NCBI RefSeq assembly: GCF_947623445.1
Contig: NC_135242.1
Coordinates: 6,448,001-6,512,000 of the forward strand
Reading direction: 5' to 3'
Source: Clavelina lepadiformis
Lineage: Eukaryota > Chordata > Ascidiacea > Aplousobranchia > Clavelinidae
Length of the DNA: 64,000 nucleotides
The position numbers and the translations under genes are program-made. Shown here in pieces: positions 35,621-46,361 of this stretch. The notes beneath the pieces are model-generated. The model saw nothing but the letters and a program-made list of their open reading frames with translations, was not told the DNA's origin and made no database searches. Position 1 is the stretch's first letter, and each line of letters opens with the position of its first letter.

Positions 35621-36780
35621 TAGTAAATTACTCCTCGAAGATTTCAACAGTGGTGGCATAGGCTACGTCTTTGTCCCAAAGTCATGTCAAAGTCTTTCCC
35701 CCCTTCCACTCAGCTGTAAAATGGTTTCTGATGTGACTACGACTATATTTGGGACAATATAACAATTTAGACTATATGAATGTTGTGCTGACTTAAAGAA
35801 ACAAGCAGAGATAGCATACGCAACGGAGTCAAAGACAAAACAGCCTAGGAGTTCTAAAAGAAAGACTAAAACCTTTGGCTTTAGGCCATCACAAAGCAAT
35901 CCGCATCGCCATCCCCACACGGCTAAGGGACGTGACGCCATCAAACATGAAAGAAACTTGTCCGAGTAAGCCGCTGTAACCACAAACTCTGAAGCACCAC
36001 AATGTCCACTATACAAATGGGGAATTTGATTTTGCTGCATCAGATGCAATCGACTTGCTTCAAGGTTGTTCACCGTCATGGTTTAACGACTTCAGGCTTC
36101 GTTTTGCTCAACTCTCCATCGCCATTCCTCGTCAAAAAAGTGGAGGGGCGATCCCCCTCCAATATACCACTGTATTTGCGTACTTGTGGTTCGGGCAGAC
36201 GCGACCTTTTTCACTCGTCATCACGGAGTCATAACCTTTCCGAACGCTGCAAATCCTTTCCTAGAAATTTGTAATTCTATGAAAGAAAGATACTAGCCAG
36301 ACTTAATAGAGAAAGGCATGACATCGTAACCGTAACTGGTTAATTTACGAAGTAAGTAGTGTAACGTCAGCATTTTTTTAAATTTAAAAGTTTTGGTTTG
36401 ATTTAAGTTACAAGTACAACTGACTCCATTCAAAAAACGACTTGGTTATATTTACATACGACTTCCAAGTCAACACTGGGCTTAGCCTTAAACAGAAAAC
36501 AACATGGTTGCGAGTTGCGAGTTCAAACAAAGTTGCTGGAACTTCTGTGATTTCTATGGGCAGACTTGCTATGATGATTTGTATGCTCTCGGGGAGAAAA
36601 CATAGATATTCTATAAAACACTTGTGTTCTATAGGATATCTATGGGAGCAAACGAATAACTAAAAGCAAAGATTGTTGAAGGCACGTTGACATAAGACCG
36701 GACAAGTCTGCCAGCTATAGTTGAACTGTTTCATGAATGATTAAAATAAAGAAAGACAACCATAAATCTAGCCATTAAAG

Positions 36781-36783
36781 ATG
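36781..36783 (+). other. Candidate ATG-only first coding exon of LTV1
   Basis: LTV1 lacks a start codon in its first recognisable exon, which begins exactly with the codon for Pro2 after an acceptor AG. The ATG must come from an upstream exon that ends in ATG. At 36781 an ATG is followed directly by the perfect donor GTAAGT. A nearer alternative is the ATG at 38218-38220 followed by GTATGA, which would leave an intron of only 49 bp. Confidence 0.4.
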
Positions 36784-37679
36784 GTAAGTTTTGATTTTTT
36801 TTCTTATTTAGCATTCATGTAGGCCTAGGGTAGACTATACGGTTCGTCGGTCGGTTTGCGGTCATTTATCATTTTGAACCCCTTTGTCTTCAAGCGCCAA
36901 TAAAAACCATTTGAATGGGTCAAAATGAAAATTTTTTTCACTGATTTGTTGCAAATTTATTCAACATTGCGCCGGTATATTTTTATGCATTTAACTTTGC
37001 ACTTACATGCAACCGTCTATCTCTGCCTTTTGCGGTCTGGCTAAACCTCATATGCGACTAAAGTCTCCAACAGTTTACAGACAGTTTTTTTATGTCAGCA
37101 ACCGTGTAAATCCATAGATGTACTATAAAGAATGTAGAGTGTAATATAAAAATATAGACATAATATATGTTTGTATCATATTGATGAGTAAATTTGATAA
37201 ATTGGCAAAGATCATAGCAAAAAAATTTATATAGGGTAGACTAGCCAGTCGGAAAAAAATTTCGACCAAAACTTGCAGGAAAAAAGTTTTACAGATCGCA
37301 CAACAAACACTTCTGCATGATTACTTGATTAGAAGCGTAATTTCATTCTCTATAACACTTTAAAACGACCAACAAACAAACAAAAACAAGCAATAGATGT
37401 TGCCAGGCTTTTGACGCTGTTTGAACCAAGTATCTGAAGAGATTGAAATTGGAACAGATGGAGTTGGCCTTGACATTGGACTTGCATGCTATCAGCTAAC
37501 AACCCCCCAAAAAGATGTGTCTAGTTCTAACTCACTCCCAATGTTCTAGTCGCAATAATTAAAACACAGCAAAAAATTGTTCTTTCGTTGTCAAGTTTCT
37601 TTTCCTTTAATAAAAGTGATCAGTTATACAGATATATGAACTAGTAAAGTATGAACATATATGAGCATATCTCCTGGCA

Positions 37680-37803
37680 TAAAACGTCATTGTGCCAAAA
37701 TGCGTAGATTGTCTCATTGTTGTATGTTGGAACCATCTTTGTATGTGCCACAGTTTCTGTGCATGAAACTGGTCCACAGCATAGAAAAAGTTGGGGATCA
37801 CTG
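37680..37803. mobile_element. Solo right end of a hAT-type element
   Basis: The sequence CATGAAACTGGTCCACAGC followed by gaaaaagttggggatcactg ends in the usual hAT terminus (reverse complement CAGTGATCCCCAAC). No matching left end or target duplication was found, so the element is truncated. Confidence 0.5.
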
Positions 37804-37835
37804 GTCTTTAACCTCAGTACTTGAAACCATTTGTA

Positions 37836-37918
37836 GATAATATAATAAATATATTATATTATATAATATATTATATAATATATTATAAATAATATATTTG
37901 TAAATAATAATAATAATA
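37836..37918. repeat. AT-rich palindromic run and ATA trinucleotide repeat
   Basis: Alternating tatataatatatta words that can pair with themselves, followed by (aat)n. Simple-sequence DNA. Confidence 0.7.
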
Positions 37919-38269
37919 AATAAAGGTGTTTTGGGCGACCGAAACAGTCCCCCAAATTTCTCCAGCGGTTTCCCAAAATTTGGACTTGCAACTACTGTGG
38001 TACTTGTGGTATTTAAATGAAACACTTGCGGTCTCTTAAAACTACTTAGCGGTCACCCAAACCAAACCTTAAAAAAAAACCTGCCCATGGGAATAATTTG
38101 TGGTCAAAATAAGTTTTTTTCAATTTAGGATGGGTTTAAATTTGGCAAGGGTGCTCTTCAAAGAGAACCAATCTACTCATTTCATATATATTATTGAGTT
38201 TTTACATGCAAACTGAAATGGTATGATTCAACTGTCAAATCTGTTACTTGTCAATATGTTTTTTCATAG

Positions 38270-41200
38270 CCACATCGCCCTAAAAGACAGTTCATAGACA
38301 AAAAGAAATCAGTCACGTTTCAACTGGTACACAGGTAAAGAACTGGCAACAGATAAACTGATTTCACAACAGGTTATCCATGATAAGCTGCATTTTATCC
38401 CATCATACATTGGTGTTTTAGGAGTCAAAAAGATCCATTAGCTGCCGATGAAGATGCACCACAAAGAGTTTTGTTTCCAGTGGATGAAAAACATAGAGTT
38501 TCACATGACATTTCGGAGGTAGTATTATGCTGATATTTCCGTCTCTTTTGGATCTGGACAGTTGTTTAATGGCAGTTTGGGTTTTTGTTTACAGACTGCA
38601 GAAGAAAATGAATCGCGGGTGAGCATGCTTAAAACATTTGGTATTCACTATGAAGATGATTATGACTACCTGCAACATCTCAAGCAGCCATCGAAAGGAG
38701 ATCGAGCTATTTTGGTACCAAAAGAGAGTATGAGAGGTAGTTTCAACGTTATTGCATTTTACAAAAGCGTATGATGGTGCAACCGTATTTTTTTGACTTT
38801 GCAGCTCAAATTGAGATAACTGCTGATGAGGAAAGTGGGATAGCTGAAGTTATTATGGAGGATCAGCCTGTTTTGCGGTTACCATCGGAGGTTTTTGGAT
38901 CAAAAGTAGAAGAAGAAGTTGGGATGCTTCATCGAGCTATACCACCCGTTGGACCACAGCCAACGTGGGATCCTGACATTGTGGAAGGACTGGACGAAGA
39001 TTTTGATTACGATAATCCAGATAATTTGCTGGAGGATGACTTTATGGCACAAGCGTGTGTACCTGAAGATTATGAGAATGACAACGAAGATGGTGATGGA
39101 TATGAAGATTATGATTCAGATATGAATGGATCTTATTTTTCGGATGAAGATGATTTTGAAGAAACACGCTCGCGATTTACATCTTACTCCATGACTTCGT
39201 CTGTTATAAGACGTAACGAGCAATTAACACTTTTGGATGACAAATTTGAAAAGGTAATCATGATAGGCATAGTGTAAGTTCGTTAACTCAACACCGTGTA
39301 GTGACATTGAATTTTGCTAAACTCAAATTAACGTACCTAGAACTGATTCCAGCAAGGACATATGCTGGAACAAATTCAAAACTGTGTGAATAATAGCTTA
39401 GCGTTGTGATTTAGTTCCACTATATAAATATAATATATATAAGATACCGAATACATACAAGTATGACTTCGATTCGATCAATTGATTACAGTACATCTAT
39501 ACACCCAACTTTACATTTTATAACTCTAGCCTTTTAAGGCTCTTAGCCTTTTTTGTACAGTTATTTTTTTCTCCACAGTTTTATGATACATACCATGACA
39601 CAAAGATAGGAGATCTATGTCAAGAAGAAATTGAAGGCGTGATGCCTGTGGAAAACGTTGATGACATGAAAGGTCTTAGAATGTTGCTTGGCATCAAGGA
39701 AGAAAGGTTTTTCATTTTTTCATTACAAGAAATCTGCTATATTTGACAAGTGGTATTGTTTCACGAACATCTTTTCTGTTTAGTGAAGCTGAACTGGACG
39801 ACACCCCTACAGATACACCGATTAGGAAAAAGAAAGAAGTGCTGTTTGCAGATGCTGTGATCAGCAGCGACAGTGGTGAAATGTCAGACGATGAGGAGGT
39901 CATGGTTCCAATACAAAAGGATGTATATCAGGAAAAATGGGATTGTGAATCAATTCTTAGTAAGACTTGTGATTTGTCTCATGTACAAGGTGTAAGTTAT
40001 AGGATGTTTCATTTTTTCACCATTTTGGAATTTAAAAAAGCTTGGGGTCTATCTAGGCGGTATTTTGGGCACAATGAAAGAATCTGAACTTTTTTTTAAT
40101 TTATGACGTCATTTTGAGGTTGAACCCTGTTGTTGAAGTTTCAATAGGGGTGCATTTTTCTGAATTGGCGGTACCTTGGTAAACGATAGAGCTAGAGCTA
40201 TGATCAAGGTCTCAAAAGATGCAGAACAGCTGGTTTCCTATAACTACTCAATATATTTTCACTGTATTTTTTCTCTAGAAAAAAAGTTATTTTAGAAAAA
40301 CCAAAATTTTGACATATTTTGCCTACAAGTCAACATGTCAGATTAACTATTAATTATTTAAGTAAATTACTGATGGAAATATTTCAAAATAAAAGAATAA
40401 AAACATTTGTGATGCAACAACAATTTTAACTAGTATAAAAAAACAATGCGATTATTTTAAAAGTAATTTAAAAGTTTAATAATACTTAGTATACTGGGAC
40501 GCTCAAGTGGTAGCCATACTAGTCAACTTGGTGGTTAGTGCTTTTGTCTTACAGTTGGTTTGAGGATGGCACTCACCAGATCAGCTTTATCCAATGCTTT
40601 TATTAAATATTAAAAGCTTGCTGGCAATGTTTTGCCTACCAACATGGATGTTTTGAATCACTATTATTTTGAAAGTAAGCGCTTAAGTGAAACAAATCGA
40701 AAGTTCATCCGGAAAGCACCAGCTTTCAATGATGTTAAAAAGAAAATTGTCCAAGATGTTGCTGATCTTTGGATGAAAGCAAGCTTCTCAACAGTAAGCT
40801 TGATAAGGATTGTTACCAAGCTAAAACAACTGATTAAGAAGTTTAATCTTACACGAAAAAAGAGCAAAAAAGATAAAAAAATGTTATATTTTTAAAGAAG
40901 ATTAGTTAACAAATTTATTTGACATTTGTAAGTGCAAGTGTAGTATTGAGGAAGATCCATCACTGAAAAATAAAAATCTTGCTTGCAGTTGTGTTTTTGA
41001 AGACCAGATACCTTCAGAAGAGATTGATTTCCTCAAAGATCAGCAAACCACAAGAAAATGATCATGTCCTCAGTTACTGGAACATCAGTTACAGGGGAAG
41101 TACAAAAAAAAGGAAAAGTGGTAGACAACAGTTTCCGCAGTGACAAATTGTGCTTGTTAGGGTTAGCTTCTCATTTTCTTACATTGTTTCAGTCTATGTA

Positions 41201-43086
41201 CCCTCCTTTGTAATGATACATTTGCATATAAAAGCTTGTGATGGTCCTTTTCTTACTCTTTTTCCACGCAACCTTCTTCTTGCTTATAGAGAAATCCAGC
41301 CAGATGGTGCTGATATGGTAATGAAGTATTACTTGGATCATGCGGTACAATGGCCTAACCACGAAAATGTGGCTTTAAGTGTTTATTCTGAGGTGCCACC
41401 ATATCCAATCGAGGCTGTTAAATTATCCACTTTCATGCTGCTATCCATCGATGTACATAACTTGTTTGTATGAATGTAATGCTGGTTTAAAGCAATTTTT
41501 CACATTGAACAGCAAACAAGCACCTTGCATTGCTTCAAATGACGTTGATCCAGAATTTTAGAAAGCCATTGAAAACAATAATAGGTACAATGAAAGGAAA
41601 ATTGGATAGTTGAAATATATTCTGCCGGACAAAATTCGTCAAAACAAATCTACTCTCAGGCGTACTGATTTTCGTTTGCAAGCATACCTGTGCAATAGGG
41701 ATAACAATTAGGACAGTGGTTTTTTGTGTCAACATGAACTGTTGTTTGTGTCGGTTGTTAGTTTAAAGAATAAGAATAAATTTGAATAATAAATACCGTT
41801 TGTTAATTGGATTACAGGACTGTTCTTACACAGTAGAGTAACGCATAAGTTAAAATCAAAGTCGTAGTTAACACAATTGTTTATTCAATCCTTCCCGAAA
41901 TACCGATATAACAGTTTTTTACACGAACTGCGGTAATTTTAAGTTTATTTTAGATGTATTTTTGTATAGCTTACCTATAAAACCTTTTGCTTTTCATGAC
42001 GAAGGCCAAGGTAAAAATTTACAATCATCACCAAGGAAAATAAAGGTCCAATTGGGAACTATATGGTGATTTGCATACAAAATTTGTCAAAATTTTGATT
42101 TTTCTCAAATAACTTTTTTTCTAGAGCAAAAATACAGTTAAAATGTATTGAGTAGTTATAGGAAACCAGCTATTCTGCATCTTTTGACACCTTGATCATA
42201 GCTCTAGCTCAATCGGTTACCAAGATATCGCCAATTCATAAAAATGCACCCCCACCGAAACTTCAGCAAGGGGGTGCAACCTCAAAATGACGTCATAAAT
42301 CAAAAAAAAGTTCAGATTCTTTCATTGTGCCCAAAATACCGCCTAGGGAGACCCCAAGCTTTTTTAATTTCCAAAATGGTGAAAAAATGAAACATCCTAA
42401 TAAGTATAATACTTACAATTGCTGCACTATGTGGTATTGTAATGGAAGTCGTTTAACTGTATGCTTTAATGACCCAAAATTGTAGGATAAATCTGTATTT
42501 GATTAAATTAATTATGTGTACTTCGTTGCAGGTACATATTCCAATATATACAATCACCCGAAGCTAATACAAGACCCTCCAAAGGTACCAATTCTGGTCT
42601 GTTTTGTTAACTGTGCAAGACTCAGTTTAATAAATCCACCTACTTTTGTACAGAAGGTAAAGGTCTCAGAATATACTGGAATACCCCTTAACGCTGCACC
42701 ACGACTGACCAAGAAGCAGGTGAGTCACGATATCTGATTGCAAAAACATCTGAAAACAACTTACACAATAAAAATTGCCATTTTCTTGACAATAGCTACA
42801 GCAGCTTGACAGCGCAGATGCCCCAGCCCAAAAAACACTTCCTGCTCGTAGAAAAGATGAGACGAAGGAGGAAAAAGCTTTCAGAAAGCAAGCAATAAAA
42901 GCGACTCGAAGGGTAAGTTCGTTTATTATATTTTTGACACATCAAATATCTTATGTGCAAAAACTGTTTCAGGAGCGTCGACAAGAGAAAAAGGCAACTA
43001 AGAAAGCTTTCACACAAGAAAAGACCCGTCAAAATAAACAATTATTAAATGTTCAAAAGAATTTAAGTGGAATAAAAATATCTTGA
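38270..43086 (+). CDS. LTV1: LTV1, 40S ribosome biogenesis factor
   Basis: Exons 38270-38334, 38422-38518, 38595-38736, 38805-39253, 39579-39706, 39784-39959, 42532-42584, 42654-42719, 42796-42912 and 42973-43086 join in phase. With the initiator Met from an upstream exon they give 469 residues (human LTV1 is about 475). The start PHRPKRQFIDKKK, then LVHRSQKDPLAADEDAPQR, DDYDYLQHLK, the acidic DNPDNLLEDDF, CESILSTYSNIYNHP and the basic, helical ERRQEKKATKKAF tail follow the known protein in order. LTV1 binds the pre-40S beak region near Rps3/Rps20 and the Enp1 homologue, and is removed after phosphorylation during cytoplasmic maturation. The acidic middle and serine-rich SSDSGEMSDDEE fit that. 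Intron 6 carries a 2.4 kb transposon. The gene converges with the BTB zinc-finger gene. Confidence 0.93.
40000..42399 (+). mobile_element. 2.4 kb DNA element with ~320 bp inverted ends, inside LTV1 intron 6
   Basis: The left arm (about 40000-40322, starting TAGGATGTTTCATTTTTTC) is repeated as reverse complement at 42076-42399 with roughly 90% or higher identity by eye. Between the arms, plus-strand coding debris reads PTNMDVLNHYYFESKR (about 40635), then FEDQIPSEEIDFLKDQQ (about 40999) and IQPDGADMVMKYYLDHAV (from about 41292), separated by stops and gaps. I recall similar DVL..L.F / FL.DQR patterns from repeat-borne proteins of cnidarians and insects but cannot name the superfamily. Flanking bases share only TAAGT, so the target duplication is unclear. 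Long arms suggest a MULE-, Kolobok- or fold-back-type element. Confidence 0.7.
40498..40585 (+). repeat. tRNA-like SINE head inside the LTV1-intron element
   Basis: The words TGGTGGTTAGTG (A-box-like) and GGTTTGAGGATGGC (B-box-like) occur about 30 bases apart, followed by cactcacc. This is the layout of a tRNA-derived SINE head. It may be a nested insertion in the element. Confidence 0.35.
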
Positions 43087-43196
43087 TCATATAGCTGGGT
43101 CTGTCATATCAAGTGAGAAATATTTCAAATAGCATCATTTCAGAAAAACCCAGGAAGCTGGTTTTTAGCCATTGTCCATAATTTGGTCAGCAATAA

Positions 43197-46100
43197 CTAA
43201 GAGTCTTTGTGATCACCAGGAATGATATCATTGTGTAGGTTGATTAAATCATGGTCCATAGTTTGTTGCAGGGCGAGAGCAGCAGCCGTTGCTTCCTGTA
43301 ATGTTTATGTATTTTTTGTGGTTTTTGTATAAGAGCAGTTACGTTAGTTGCATTTTTTTACCTCATGTGGTGATATTACAATGTCACTGGCAACATCTGT
43401 TGGTGTTAAGTTTCCCTAAATACAAAAACTCTTATTGAAACCAAGTAAAACTGATTCGAAAACAGTGCATACCAAGTTTTGTACCTGTTTCAGAGTCTGA
43501 TTAACAACTAGTTTTCCATCGTTTATAACGACCTCTATCTCATGTCCTTGCGATACAAGATGAGCCAGCTCATCTACCTATTCAAGTCCAACAATTTACT
43601 TTTAATTATTTGGGGAATGTAAAATTTTCAATCAAAAACGGTAGACTTTAACTGCACCTTCAAAATGGTTTCTTCAGAATCTGCAACAGGTTGCGCACAC
43701 AACGTAACAGCATCATCTTCTGAAGGGTCACTGTCAGCAAGGAACAACTTCATATTTGATTCAATCTTCGCTTTGTTCTTATTCTTAAATCAAATTGCAA
43801 TGACGAAATATTTATAATTATAAATTGAATATACTGTAGAATTCATCTCTATGAGGTTACAAAATATTGTCGTCATAGATGACTTACCATAACTCATTTC
43901 AAACTGTTTTTTGATTTAATAAAGAAGTGTATTGTGTTATCCAGTCAGGCTTGTCAGTGTAATAAAAAAAACTTTGCATTGGTGAAACTCAAGCATGAAA
44001 ATACCGTACATAAAGAAAATTTTGTTGCAATAATCTGGTGGGAAATGTAATTAGTGCATTACTGCTTGCAACGTAATAGACAGAATGACCGTTTGTGGCA
44101 GACATCATGGCCTATAGTGGGTTATAAACGAACAAAGTACGTCTGGAGACAACACAAGGGTGACATTATAGGCAAACTTAAATGTACACAAATGACAGAA
44201 ATTCCAAAACAAATGAAATGAGACTTTACAGGGGTGATTAGGCGAATTGACGTTATAAATCAAGCCTTTATAGAAACAAATTTCATCATATTTAAAAATC
44301 AGTCCGACAAACATAGAATTTCTGTTGCACGAGTTACCTGGCCCAGATGTTTTTGATGATTTTTAAGGTGAACATTGTAGTTTCCACGATGATTAAAATA
44401 TCTTCCACAAAACCTACATGGTCCGAATAAATCTCCAGTATGTTCCCGGACATGGCGCTTTAGATCACATCGATACGAAAAAGACTTTCCACATTGCTGG
44501 CAGGCAAATGGTCTTTCACGAGTATGAGTTCTCATGTGTTCAGTCACTTGTGATTTAGTTGAAAACATTCTACCACAAACTAGGCATTCCTTTTTCTTTA
44601 TACCGGCATGCCAAAGTTTATGTTTGCTTAAGCTTGAGGGGTCAGAATACTCACGATTACACAAACTGCACTTGTATGGTTTTTCACCTGAAAAGATAAA
44701 ACACTATTTGAAAAAAATGTCAACAATAATTTCTAACAATCTAAATAACGTATACAATCTACCTGTGTGTTTTCTTTCATGTATTTTTAGATTGTAAACA
44801 TTTGCAAATGAATTGCCACAGATATCACATGAAACAGGTTTCTCTCCAGTATGGGTTCGCATATGTGCCTCGAGTCGCACTTGGGTCATTACTTTCTGGC
44901 AGACGGGACAAGACACTCGGACTGCTGCTTTTCGACCACGTCTACTGCCACCACTGTCAACTTCCTAAGCATCGCAGTTCATCGTTTCATGCGTGTTTCT
45001 GTTTTATGTGTAAATTGCAGCTTCATCAGTGCAAACTCACCTTTGGCTTTGGAGGGATTTGGGTCAAAAGTGCCATTGTCCTATTAGAATATACATGTCA
45101 TGCTCAAAGGTTGTGATGGGTATTTTTTGATTTTGCTATTTACAAAACAGTACAATAGATCCCTTACGTTTATTTTAGTAGTATAGTTTTTGTTCAATTA
45201 TATGAATTACCACAAATATAATTGTAGCGAACACACCTTTCTTCTTCGTTAAGTGATGGAGGATATTCTTCTTCAGTTACTTCAATTTTTATCTAAAACA
45301 ATCAATTTTTACTTCTGAAAAAGGACAACTGTACAAGCACATTTCATAATGATGACAATAAGTTATTAATTGCTTTGCATAATGCAAATATATTTACAAT
45401 TTGCAGTACACAAACCTACTACAACAAGTGCTTGGTATTCCTTTTAAAAAAATTAATCAAAAATTTAGTTAAATTACTTGAGCTTGATCTTCAACAACTC
45501 CTTTGCCAGAAGGCGTGAGTAAATTTCTTTTACCGGAACTGTCATCTGCATCGGAACTTGGAACTGGAGAACATAATACAAGTAAAATTCTGTGTCTGAC
45601 CATACACACCACGAAAAAGTATAATTTTGAAGAAAATCGTAGCAAAATATCAGCAAAAAATACATATACCAATGATTTTCTAAAAATGAAAGACATATCT
45701 ACGAACTAATTTCATTCAAGTGAATCAAACCTTTATCCTAAAATGTTATTGAAGGTCTAAAATTTCACCTTGTAGGTTTCCATTTATACTAGCATTCATT
45801 TCTTTGAATCGATTGCAAAGATCAACCACACAAGCAACTTGCAAAAATGCAGACGTTGCACAAACTTGGTCAACATTGTCTAGATTAATATCGAGCTTGG
45901 ATGTGTATAAGAATTCCAATAAGACTGCAAAGTATGAAGATTCAACACCATCGAGGTTAATGTTTGGGATACCTTCCTGCACAAAATTATGAAACCTTTA
46001 AAAAGAATCTCTGAACTAGTATCTAAAATATACCACATATATATCTATTTTATCAGAACACACACTTTTCTATCAAATAAAGATACATTTTAACCTGCTA

Positions 46101-46361
46101 ACCAAACATTTGCTACAAAACAAAACTTTAGAAAAAAAATTGGTAATTAAAAAAAAAAGTTTTTGTGATACTTACTAGACTAAGAGATGAGTCTTCCAAA
46201 ACTGATTTGAACACTGGGCTATGGGCAGCCAGCAAAGCTCGATGAGCCGAGAACTTTTCACCAGCCACTATAATTGTAACATCAGTAAACAATTTTTCCT
46301 GCCTTTGTCTATTTAACTGCTCTAGCGTTCTAACTGGATGTACTAACGACTGCATAGCCAT
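43197..46361 (-). CDS. BTB/POZ protein with six C2H2 zinc fingers, 11 exons
   Basis: Minus-strand exons 46176-46361, 45769-45976, 45478-45563, 45237-45292, 45041-45080, 44763-44964, 44338-44687, 43658-43783, 43485-43577, 43362-43415 and 43197-43295 join in phase to 499 residues. Residues 1-130 form a BTB domain ([26 protein letters not shown], later [12 protein letters not shown]). A poorly conserved linker follows. Residues about 206-370 hold six C2H2 fingers: CPVC..HMRTH, CDIC..HERKH, CSLC..HKLWH, CLVC..HMRTH, CQQC..HVREH and CRFC..HLKNH, with TGEKP linkers between the early ones. The last 120 residues are acidic and unlike any domain I know. Proteins of this ZBTB type dimerise through BTB and bind DNA, often as repressors. 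The ortholog cannot be named from sequence alone. Confidence 0.9.

Larger units (their letters stand above)
34487..38217. other. Intergenic stretch with retroelement debris and AT-rich palindromes
   Basis: No complete gene. It contains a Gypsy-like fragment (about 35499-35620), a solo hAT end (37680-37803) and a long AT palindromic run (37836-37918). A frame on the minus strand at 35687-36079 has no recognisable domain. Confidence 0.45.

Noticed and set aside
35687..36079. 130-codon minus-strand frame
   Set aside because: No recognisable domain. It lies near Gypsy debris and is probably chance.
37836..37918. Origin of replication or matrix attachment site from the AT palindromes
   Set aside because: Simple-sequence AT runs are common in this genome and nothing specific supports such a role.
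45469..45696. Minus-strand frame as an independent small gene
   Set aside because: Its right part is intron. The left part is exon 3 of the BTB zinc-finger gene.
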